Positions 1-5,815 of a stretch of DNA of 7,116 nt are shown here, one piece after another. This DNA comes from an uncultured Bacillaceae bacterium (GTDB taxonomy: Bacteria; Bacillota; Bacilli; Caldalkalibacillales; Caldalkalibacillaceae). The stretch covers positions 1 to 7,116 of the forward strand of contig CALBTX010000235.1 of assembly GCA_937967685.1 (NCBI GenBank). The letters are read 5' to 3'. Numbering within the stretch: position 1 is the stretch's first letter; each line of letters starts with the position of its first letter. A model generated the notes under the pieces. The model made no database searches and was not told the DNA's origin. It saw nothing but the letters and a program-made list of their open reading frames with translations. Both the position numbers and the translations under genes were made by a program.

Positions 1-2
1 CG

Positions 3-41
3 AATGATGCTTCTCATGTAAAACTCGTAGAAAAAAGTTGA
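3..41 (+). CDS. 3' end of an upstream gene (partial, product unknown)
   Basis: One frame is open from the left edge of the window and ends at TGA 39-41, giving a C-terminal tail that reads NDASHVKLVEKS. The stop overlaps the TTG start of the binding-protein gene (TTGA, 38-41), which resembles the translational coupling seen later in this operon. The tail is too short to identify a product. The other two forward frames close at 19-21 and at 5-7, so this frame is the best candidate, but an open stretch of 13 codons can occur by chance. Confidence 0.35.
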   Translation, partial: NDASHVKLVEKS

Positions 42-1684
42 AAAGGATGAAAAGCAAAATGGGAGCAGGTCGACAAAGACGTTCATGCCGGTTGTTGTTT
101 GTCTTTTTATTGATTGTTCTCAGCTCATGTTCAGCGTTTAACAGCGGGGAAACGAACGGAGGGGATCGACCGGAGGCCGAAGAGAGGCCCGAAGACGAGT
201 TAGTGCTGGCCATCGGCGGGGAACCGGATGCAGGATTTGATCCGACAACGGGATGGGGACGATACGGGTCACCTCTTTTTCAAAGTACATTACTTAAGTA
301 CGATGAAGATTTCAATATTCAGTCCGATTTAGCCGTCGATTACGCAGTTAGTCAAGATGGCCTGCAGTGGACGGTTGACATTCGCGATGATGTAATGTTT
401 TCTGATGGTGAACCTCTTACGGCTGAGGATGTTGTTTTTACATATCAGACCGCCAAAGAAAGTGATTCCGTCATTGACTTGACTCATCTAGACAGTATAG
501 AAGCCGTTGATACGCACACGGTGCGTTTTACATTGAAAGAGCCTGATTCTACTTTTATTCATCATTTGCTCTCGATCGGCATCGTTCCGGAACACGCCTA
601 TGACCATTTGTATCATGAACATCCGATTGGCTCAGGGCCTTATCAAATGGTTCAATGGCATAAGGGCCAACAGTTGATCGTCGAACAAAACCCGTATTAT
701 TACGGGGAGAAGCCGTATTTCAAGAAGTTGACGTTTTTGTTTTTGGCTGAAGATGCCGCCTTTGCGGCGGCAAAAGCCGGACAAGCGGATGTTGTCTCCG
801 TCCCTCCGGCATTTGCCAATGAGGAAGTGCCGGGCATGAAGCTAGTCGAACTGGACAGTGTGGATAACAGAGGCATCATGTTGCCTTTCATCCCTTCCGG
901 CACCCAGACCGAAGCTGGACTACCTGTCGGTCATGATGTGACGGCGGATTTGGCGATCCGCAAGGCGCTGAACATTGCTGTTGATCGAGAGGCCCTTGTC
1001 GAAGGTGTGTTAGAAGGTTATGGCACGCCCGCATACACTGTGGCGGATCATTTGCCGTGGTGGAACCCGGAAACAGTGATCAAGGATGGGGACATGGAAG
1101 CGGCCAAAAACATATTGGATGAGGCCGGTTGGCTTGAGAATGACAACGGAGTGAGGGAAAAAGACGGTTTAAAAGCTGAATTTACCCTGTACTATCCGGC
1201 AAACGACCATACCCGCCAGTCCTTATCGATGGCTTTTGCCGAAATGATCGCTCCTTTGGGCATTGAAGTGCATACCGAAGGCAAGAGCTGGAATGAATTG
1301 GAGAAAGTGATGTACGCCAACCCTGTAATGATGGGCTGGGGGAGTCATGATCCATTGGAAATGTACAATTTATACAGCAGTGAAACGAGAGGGATCGGTT
1401 ATTACAATGCGAATTTTTATTCCAATCCGGCCGTCGATGAATATATGCAGCAGGCGATGACAGCCACAACGCCTGAAGAAGCGAACAAGTATTGGCAAAA
1501 GGCGCAGTGGGACGGGAACACGGGTTTGTCTGCCCGAGGGGATGCTCCCTGGGTATGGCTTGTCAATGTGAGGCATCTATATTTTGTGCGTGAAAATTTG
1601 GATATGGGTGAACAAAAAATTCAACCCCACGGTCATGGCTGGCCGGTGACAGATTTTATTACCGATTGGCGTTGGACGGACTAG
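38..1684 (+). CDS. ABC transporter solute-binding lipoprotein (peptide/nickel class, SBP_bac_5)
   Basis: This is the extracytoplasmic solute-binding component of the importer encoded downstream, anchored to the outer face of the membrane by lipid. It has a basic N-terminus, a hydrophobic stretch at residues 19-30, and a lipobox LSSC with the acylated cysteine at C31. A polar linker follows to about residue 53. The rest reads as a cluster C binding protein: a domain typical of SBP_bac_5 at about 95-460, with family-like segments DDVMFSDGEPLTAEDVVFTY near 117-136, PIGSGPY 196-202 and DEAGW 361-365. The segment ETRGIGYYN (449-457) is a likely ligand-pocket loop by analogy, and HGHGW lies at 531-535. 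Length (548 aa) is normal for the family. TTG 38 was kept because it overlaps the preceding stop; ATG 47 and ATG 59 are in frame, and ATG 59 has an AAAAGGA about 11 nt upstream and would give a signal peptide of normal length. The substrate is unassigned: peptides, nickel or a metallophore complex are all possible. Confidence 0.9.
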   Translation: MKRMKSKMGAGRQRRSCRLLFVFLLIVLSSCSAFNSGETNGGDRPEAEERPEDELVLAIGGEPDAGFDPTTGWGRYGSPLFQSTLLKYDEDFNIQSDLAVDYAVSQDGLQWTVDIRDDVMFSDGEPLTAEDVVFTYQTAKESDSVIDLTHLDSIEAVDTHTVRFTLKEPDSTFIHHLLSIGIVPEHAYDHLYHEHPIGSGPYQMVQWHKGQQLIVEQNPYYYGEKPYFKKLTFLFLAEDAAFAAAKAGQADVVSVPPAFANEEVPGMKLVELDSVDNRGIMLPFIPSGTQTEAGLPVGHDVTADLAIRKALNIAVDREALVEGVLEGYGTPAYTVADHLPWWNPETVIKDGDMEAAKNILDEAGWLENDNGVREKDGLKAEFTLYYPANDHTRQSLSMAFAEMIAPLGIEVHTEGKSWNELEKVMYANPVMMGWGSHDPLEMYNLYSSETRGIGYYNANFYSNPAVDEYMQQAMTATTPEEANKYWQKAQWDGNTGLSARGDAPWVWLVNVRHLYFVRENLDMGEQKIQPHGHGWPVTDFITDWRWTD

Positions 1685-1758
1685 TCAAAGTGAATGGTCC
1701 GCCAGAAGGACAAACGGTGAAAAAGGAAAATAAAAACGGAATTTGAGAAGGGTTACTT

Positions 1759-2751
1759 ATGCGTATGCAATCTATCAGTTTGTGGATCGTCAAGCATGTG
1801 TTCAAACTGATCTTGCTTTTGTTGGCCGTCAGTCTTTTATCTTTTGCTCTCATCAGCTATTCACCGATCGATCCCGTTCAGGCGTATGTTGGGGCTGACA
1901 TGACTAGAGTGAGTCCCGAACAGAGGGCCAACATTGCCGAGTACTGGGGATTGAATGAGTCCAAAACAGAACAATTCCTTGCCTGGGGAAAGTCCTTTTT
2001 GCGTGGTGAATGGGGGACATCCCTGATTTATCGCACGCCGGTAGCCGACGTGATCGCTGAACGTTTTCAGTCATCTCTGGCCTTAATGGGTGTATCTTGG
2101 TTGTTGGCCGGGGTCATCGGTTTTTGGTTGGGTATCGTGGCCGGGATGCGTCAGGGGACATGGTTGGACAAAATGATCCAAGCATACTGTTTCATGCTGG
2201 CCTCAACACCGGCTTTCTGGTTGGGATTGCTTTTGCTCACGTTATTCTCGGTCTGGCTGGGCTGGTTCCCAGTTGGATTAAGCACTCCGGCGGGGATGAA
2301 TGCCGAAAATGTCACGCTGGTGGAACGGTTAAGACATCTGTTTTTACCGGCGCTGACATTAAGTATTGTTGGTGTGGCCAATGTCGCTTTACATACGCGA
2401 CAAAAACTGGTTGAAATACTTGACAGTGAATTCATTCGTTTTGCGAAAGCGAAGGGAGAGCATGGCCTGCGTCTTCTGTGGCGGCACGGATTGCGAAACG
2501 TCTCTTTGCCCGCCGTCTCTCTGCATTTTGCTTCTTTCGGCGAAATATTTGGCGGAGCGGTGCTGGCCGAGCAAGTGTTTTCTTATCCCGGTTTGGGCCA
2601 GGCTGTCGTCCAAGCAGGACTTGGCGGAGACGTGCCTCTTTTATTAGGGATTGTTCTCCTCAGCACCCTATTTGTATTTATCGGAAACATGCTGGCTGAT
2701 CTGTTGTATAAAGTGATCGATCCACGGATGAGAAAGGGAGAAAACGGATGA
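1759..2751 (+). CDS. ABC transporter permease, NikB/DppB type
   Basis: This is the first of two membrane subunits forming the channel of the importer. An N-terminal membrane helix (about 10-32) is followed by an extracellular segment containing SPIDPV (35-40), GLN (64-66) and GEWGTS (83-88), typical of DppB/NikB proteins. Further hydrophobic segments lie near 107-130, 143-171, 196-213 and 293-317. The cytoplasmic coupling loop (EAA-like) is at about 221-247, where the pattern SEFIRFAKAKG is recognisable. The family signatures EQVFSYPGLG (271-280) and DPRMRKG (321-327) are both intact. Length is normal. The ATG is preceded by GAAGGG with a 6-nt spacer. A 74-bp gap separates it from the binding-protein gene with no clear terminator, so co-transcription is likely. 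Its stop overlaps the next start. Confidence 0.93.
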   Translation: MRMQSISLWIVKHVFKLILLLLAVSLLSFALISYSPIDPVQAYVGADMTRVSPEQRANIAEYWGLNESKTEQFLAWGKSFLRGEWGTSLIYRTPVADVIAERFQSSLALMGVSWLLAGVIGFWLGIVAGMRQGTWLDKMIQAYCFMLASTPAFWLGLLLLTLFSVWLGWFPVGLSTPAGMNAENVTLVERLRHLFLPALTLSIVGVANVALHTRQKLVEILDSEFIRFAKAKGEHGLRLLWRHGLRNVSLPAVSLHFASFGEIFGGAVLAEQVFSYPGLGQAVVQAGLGGDVPLLLGIVLLSTLFVFIGNMLADLLYKVIDPRMRKGENG

Positions 2752-3608
2752 GTGACCGGTTGATCGATAGGGGAACGTTCCTTCGTAAATTCACCTTCAA
2801 TCGACGCCAGCGTGCACTGTTTGTGGCGATGAGTATGGTGCTGTTCTTGACGGGCATGGTTGCCGGTGGCGTTTTTCTCGGTCCTGAAAACTTGGCGGTC
2901 AATCTGGACAACCGTAACAGACCACCTGCACTCGAACACCTCTTTGGAACTGACTGGTTAGGAAGGGATATGTTTGTTCGCACGCTGAAAGGACTGACTA
3001 CAAGCTTTGGCGTCGGCGTCGCGGCTTCTTTGTTGAGCACTCTGATTGCTCTCGGTTTAAGTTTACTCACTTCATGGCATAGAATGATCGATCAAGTGAT
3101 CACCTGGTTGATCGATCTTTTTTTGAGTGTGCCGCACATTGTCATCTTGATTTTAATTTCTTTTGCCCTCGGCGGCGGTTTTAAAGGCGTTGTCATCGGC
3201 TTGGCCTTCACCCATTGGCCGAGTTTAACCCGGTTGTTACGTGCAGAAGTGCTGCAAACCCAATCGGCGGAATATGTGCGTATTTCTCAGCAGCTGGGCA
3301 AATCCCGATTGTGGATCGCCAGGCATCATTTTTTACCACAGCTGATTTCTCAGATGCTTGTCGGCTTCATTTTGTTATTTCCACATGTCATTTTGCATGA
3401 AGCAGCACTTTCATTCCTCGGTTTTGGCTTATCCCCCGAAGAGCCGGCCATCGGAATTATTTTGTCCGAATCCATGGGCTATTTGTCTACGGGGATGTGG
3501 TGGCTCGCTTTTTTTCCGGGACTTTCGTTATTACTGATGGTTGTTGCTTTTAATCTGCTAGGAAGAAATGTACGCCGACTGCTCGATCCGTATCAGGATC
3601 ACCAATAA
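2748..3608 (+). CDS. ABC transporter permease, NikC/DppC type
   Basis: This is the second channel subunit, partner of the NikB-type permease. The DppC/NikC hallmark HLFGTDWLGRD lies at 64-74, after the first membrane helix (about 23-45). Other hydrophobic segments lie near 86-107, 115-141, 146-158, 200-216 and 250-272. The cytoplasmic coupling loop at about 174-196 contains AEYVRISQQLG, close to the family pattern EYVxAAxxLG. The C-terminal family features SFLGFGL (222-228) and the final LLDP (278-281) are present. At 286 aa the length is normal. The ATG overlaps the preceding TGA as ATGA (2748-2751), with AAGGGAG 7 nt upstream, so the two permeases should be translationally coupled. Unusually for this operon type, the next gene begins only after 198 bp. 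Confidence 0.93.
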   Translation: MSDRLIDRGTFLRKFTFNRRQRALFVAMSMVLFLTGMVAGGVFLGPENLAVNLDNRNRPPALEHLFGTDWLGRDMFVRTLKGLTTSFGVGVAASLLSTLIALGLSLLTSWHRMIDQVITWLIDLFLSVPHIVILILISFALGGGFKGVVIGLAFTHWPSLTRLLRAEVLQTQSAEYVRISQQLGKSRLWIARHHFLPQLISQMLVGFILLFPHVILHEAALSFLGFGLSPEEPAIGIILSESMGYLSTGMWWLAFFPGLSLLLMVVAFNLLGRNVRRLLDPYQDHQ

Positions 3609-3617
3609 GGGGAAACC

Positions 3618-3662
3618 GAGATCGTATGCCCGGTGTAGTTGAGATCGTATGCTAGTGCAGTT
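3618..3662 (+). repeat. imperfect tandem duplication, about 23-bp unit
   Basis: Two adjacent copies begin with the identical 12-mer GAGATCGTATGC (3618-3629 and 3641-3652) and end in related tails, GTGTAGTT and GTGCAGTT. The second copy is one base shorter. It lies just after the second permease stop codon, in an otherwise compact operon. No coding capacity is evident. It may be a mobile-element scar, a regulatory duplication or a neutral slippage product. Confidence 0.75.
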
Positions 3663-3709
3663 TAGATGAACTTGGGGAGACATTGTAAAGTTCCGCAGAC
3701 AGAGGCCGG

Positions 3710-3749
3710 TTTGCGCTGAAAGAGCAGAGTTTGCGCTTAAAGAGCAGAG
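3710..3749 (+). repeat. tandem duplication, 20-bp unit, two copies with one mismatch
   Basis: The unit TTTGCGCTGAAAGAGCAGAG (3710-3729) is followed directly by a second copy (3730-3749) that differs only by G to T at the ninth base. The two copies are nearly identical, suggesting a recent duplication. It is unrelated in sequence to the duplication at 3618-3662 in the same 198-bp gap. Confidence 0.85.
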
Positions 3750-3791
3750 AAAGGAAAAAAGCTAGTGTACGCTCACCAGCGATGAAGGATA

Positions 3792-3818
3792 AAGGGGGGG
3801 GCGGAGGTGAGTCATCTG
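3792..3818 (+). promoter_or_regulatory. translation-initiation region of the first ATPase gene, with G8 run
   Basis: A run of eight G (3794-3801) follows AAA, then a consensus ribosome binding site GGAGGTGA at 3803-3810 that itself contains the GTG start at 3807. For GTG 3807 the usable site is the AAGGGG/G-run element about 6-9 nt upstream. The perfect GGAGG is instead placed 8 nt before an in-frame CTG at 3816. The initiation codon is therefore uncertain, and the G run is a potential slippage site that could change the spacing. Confidence 0.5.
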
Positions 3819-4787
3819 AAACGGAACATCGTGACAGAAGATGGAGAACGGTTTTCTGCAGGGGATGTGCCGCTGTTTAAGGTCGAGGGATTGTCTTTAT
3901 CCTTTCGCCGCTTTCAGAAAAGAATGCGTGAAAATGATGTCTGTGTGATCAGGAACATGGACTTGACGATCAATGCCGGAGAAATTGTGGCCATCGTCGG
4001 TGCAAGCGGATCAGGGAAGAGTTTATTGGCCAATGCCGTGCTCGGTCTGCTGCCGAAAAACGCCGTGCTCGGAGGATCCATTTATTTCCAAGGGGAAGTG
4101 TTAACTCCCGAGAGACTACATCAATTAAGGGGCAAAGAAATGATCCTCATCCCTCAATCGGTTCAGGCACTCGATCCTTTAATGCCATCCGCCAGACAAG
4201 TTCAAGCGGTCATTCGCTCTGAAGATAAACAAGCTGTTCAGCGAGATATTTTTGCCAAAGTCGGGCTGCCACAAGAAGCAGGGGATCTGTATCCGTTCGA
4301 GCTCTCGGGGGGCATGTCCAGAAGAGTGTTGGCGTCTATCGCCATGGCCAGTCAGGCTAAACTGGTGATTGCCGATGAACCGACTCCCGGTCTCGATGAA
4401 AAGGCGCTTCAAGAGGTGCTGGAACATATCAAGCTCCTCGCCAAGCAAGGGAGAGGCATGATGTTCATTACGCATGATATTTCAGCAGCGCTGCAAATAG
4501 CGGATCAAATTGCCGTTTTTTATGCAGGGGAGACGATAGAACTGGCCAATGTGCAAGATTTTGAAGGGCGGGGTGGCAAATTACGTCATCCATATACGCG
4601 GGCTTTGTGGCGTTCTTTGCCGCAAAACGACTTTGTGCCCTTGGCCGGCTCCCAACCTGTCGCCGGTGAATACCCTTCCGGTTGTGCGTTTCATCCCCGC
4701 TGTCCTCTGGCCACCGAATTATGTCAACAACAAATACCGGAATTACGTCAAGTATCCGGTGGATGGGTCAGGTGTTTTTATGCTTGA
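3807..4787 (+). CDS. ABC transporter ATPase, DppD/NikD type, with C-terminal four-Cys domain
   Basis: This is one of two nucleotide-binding subunits that hydrolyse ATP on the cytoplasmic face to power import. It has Walker A GASGSGKS (65-72), Q-loop Q117 in IPQSVQALDPL, signature LSGGM (166-170), Walker B LVIADE (186-191), a D-loop GLD (195-197) and switch histidine H223 in ITHD. After the nucleotide-binding domain comes the oligopeptide-transporter C-terminal domain (oligo_HPY): HPYTRAL at 261-267, then cysteines C293, C299, C306 and C323 around HPRCP. The 326-aa length matches DppD/OppD rather than the shorter NikD (about 254 aa). The N-terminus is about 20 residues longer than usual before the first strand (FKVEGLSLSF from residue 24). 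The start is uncertain: GTG 3807, CTG 3816 and GTG 3831 are in frame. It overlaps the next gene by 8 bp. Confidence 0.93.
   Translation: MSHLKRNIVTEDGERFSAGDVPLFKVEGLSLSFRRFQKRMRENDVCVIRNMDLTINAGEIVAIVGASGSGKSLLANAVLGLLPKNAVLGGSIYFQGEVLTPERLHQLRGKEMILIPQSVQALDPLMPSARQVQAVIRSEDKQAVQRDIFAKVGLPQEAGDLYPFELSGGMSRRVLASIAMASQAKLVIADEPTPGLDEKALQEVLEHIKLLAKQGRGMMFITHDISAALQIADQIAVFYAGETIELANVQDFEGRGGKLRHPYTRALWRSLPQNDFVPLAGSQPVAGEYPSGCAFHPRCPLATELCQQQIPELRQVSGGWVRCFYA
4770..4782 (+). promoter_or_regulatory. ribosome binding site and ATG fixing the start of the second ATPase gene
   Basis: AGGTG at 4770-4774 lies 5 nt before ATG 4780-4782. The frame is open much further upstream, but that region is the out-of-frame shadow of the first ATPase gene, and typical ATPase sequence begins only at this ATG. 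The site lies inside the end of the preceding gene, so coupled translation is expected. Confidence 0.7.
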
Positions 4788-5460
4788 GGCTTGCGGGATC
4801 GGTTATCGATATCGGGGGAAGATGTGGCTGTTTAGAGACATCAACATGCGGATTCAACCCGGTGAAATTGTCGGCTTATTTGGTCCAAGCGGATCGGGCA
4901 AAACGACTTTGGCCAAAGTGATGGCCGGTTATTTGCGCCCGGTTGAAGGATATATTGTTGTCGATGGTCAGACCTCAACCGATCGATATCCATTTTTAAA
5001 AAGAAGGAAGTTATCACTGACAAAAGAAAAAAAGAAGGGACCAAATCCCGTGCAATTAATCTGGCAACATCCGGAAAATGCCGTCAATCCAAGGTGGCGG
5101 ATGAGCAAAACATTAGCAGAGGCAGGCGTGACCGACCGACATCTGCTGCACACGCTTGGTATTCATGACGAATGGTTGATCCGTCGGCCGCATGAACTTT
5201 CGGGCGGGGAATTACAGCGCTTTTGTCTGGCGCGCTCATTGGGACCACAGACAAAATATCTGATTGCTGATGAAATGACAACAATGTTAGATGCGTTAAC
5301 TCAGGCGCAAATCTGGCATGCCCTCCTGCATATCGTCAAACAACGTCAAATCGGATTGCTGGTGATCAGTCATGACAAACATTTGTTGCACAGAATCAGT
5401 GATCGGTTAATCAACTTGAATGCTTTGGCGGCTCAGTCTGCGGCTCAATCTTTAGATTGA
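4780..5460 (+). CDS. ABC transporter ATPase, NikE/DppF type (short form)
   Basis: This is the second nucleotide-binding subunit, expected to pair with the preceding ATPase as a heterodimer. It has Walker A GPSGSGKT (35-42), Q-loop Q96 in LIWQHPENAVNPR (93-105; the AVNPR segment recalls NikE), signature LSGGE (140-144), Walker B YLIADE (160-165), D-loop MLDA (169-172) and switch histidine H198 in ISHD. The usual Pro after the Walker B Glu is Met here (ADEMTTMLD). A lysine/arginine-rich loop (about 74-87) precedes the Q-loop. At 226 aa it is slightly shorter than NikE (about 268 aa) and lacks the C-terminal HPY/cysteine domain of its partner. It starts 8 bp before the preceding stop and ends in a palindrome shared with a convergent gene. 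Confidence 0.93.
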   Translation: MLEACGIGYRYRGKMWLFRDINMRIQPGEIVGLFGPSGSGKTTLAKVMAGYLRPVEGYIVVDGQTSTDRYPFLKRRKLSLTKEKKKGPNPVQLIWQHPENAVNPRWRMSKTLAEAGVTDRHLLHTLGIHDEWLIRRPHELSGGELQRFCLARSLGPQTKYLIADEMTTMLDALTQAQIWHALLHIVKQRQIGLLVISHDKHLLHRISDRLINLNALAAQSAAQSLD

Positions 5461-5474
5461 TGCCGTTTACTTTT
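5441..5474 (+). terminator. probable intrinsic terminator of the transporter operon
   Basis: CGGC-TCAATCT (5441-5451) can pair with AGATTGA-T-GCCG (5454-5465), leaving one bulged T and a small central loop, which opens to about 6 nt if the last two pairs melt. TTTACTTTT (5466-5474) follows on the + strand, and no T-run follows on the - strand, so the element points to transcription leaving the ATPase gene. The hairpin overlaps the stop codon. Its mixed stem and interrupted T tract make it only moderately strong. Confidence 0.5.
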
Positions 5475-5696
5475 ACTGCTCATGACCATTAAACCGATCA
5501 TGCCGATGACGGCACCTATCACGCCGCCAATCAAATCAAAAAGATACAGTCCGGTTACGGGAATGGTGACGATAAAGAGCATCAGCCAGCCGACTTTTTG
5601 CATTTTGTTGCCTATGGTAGATACCTGTTGAGTGGCTTGGTTTAAAACTTGTGATCGTTTTTGCTTATGTTTTCTTTTCCGTTTTTTTGGCGACAT
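5445..5696 (-). CDS. small basic protein with two predicted membrane segments, unknown function
   Basis: I do not recognise this protein (83 aa from the chosen start). The N-terminus is very basic (KKRKRKHKQKR at 4-14). A polar helix-like stretch runs to about 34, and two hydrophobic segments follow at about 36-53 and 55-72. The second is glycine-rich (GGVIGAVIGMIG), and the tail is again basic (SKSKRHQSKD). This suggests a small inner-membrane hairpin protein. ATG 5696 was chosen because GAGGAG lies 8 nt upstream; the other in-frame ATG, at 5702, would be only 2 nt from that site. It lies downstream of trpB in the same direction but beyond trpB's terminator, so it needs read-through or its own promoter; I see no clear promoter. 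It overlaps the convergent ATPase gene by 16 bp. Good start signals and sensible protein composition argue that it is real. Confidence 0.7.
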   Translation of the reverse strand: MSPKKRKRKHKQKRSQVLNQATQQVSTIGNKMQKVGWLMLFIVTIPVTGLYLFDLIGGVIGAVIGMIGLMVMSSKSKRHQSKD

Positions 5697-5720
5697 GACC
5701 ATCTCTCCTCAAATGAAACC

Positions 5721-5771
5721 GAAACGAACAAAATGAAGGGGCCTGTCTGAAAAACAGATGGACAGACCCCC
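5721..5771 (-). terminator. strong intrinsic terminator downstream of trpB
   Basis: On the - strand, GGGGTCTGTC (5770-5761) pairs with GACAGGCCCC (5747-5738) across a 13-nt loop, with one G-U wobble. The T-rich tract TTCATTTTGTT follows (5737-5727). On the + strand the wobble becomes a C-A mismatch, so the structure favours - strand transcripts. It begins about 45 nt after the trpB stop. Confidence 0.85.
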
Positions 5772-5815
5772 GAACTTTTGCAGGTCATTTCTGTACACTC
5801 ATGCTTAAACGTGGT

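Noticed and set aside
38..1684. Assignment as NikA or the staphylopine-binding protein CntA
   Set aside because: Gene order fits, but the sequence does not clearly match what I recall of either protein, and the four-Cys ATPase is more DppD-like. The substrate is left open.
38..1684. Tryptophan-rich binding protein (15 Trp in 548) as a link to trpB
   Set aside because: Aromatic residues are common in peptide-class binding clefts, and the two genes are in separate convergent units. No sequence evidence supports tryptophan transport.
1685..1758. Terminator between the binding-protein and first permease genes
   Set aside because: Only a 4-bp GTCC/GGAC pairing is visible, with no T-run after it.
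3618..3749. CRISPR array
   Set aside because: There are only two unrelated pairs of directly adjacent copies, with no spacers and no cas genes.
4549..4779. N-terminal extension of the second ATPase by 77 residues
   Set aside because: This stretch is the shifted-frame reading of the end of the first ATPase gene. Recognisable ATPase sequence and a well-spaced ribosome binding site begin at ATG 4780.
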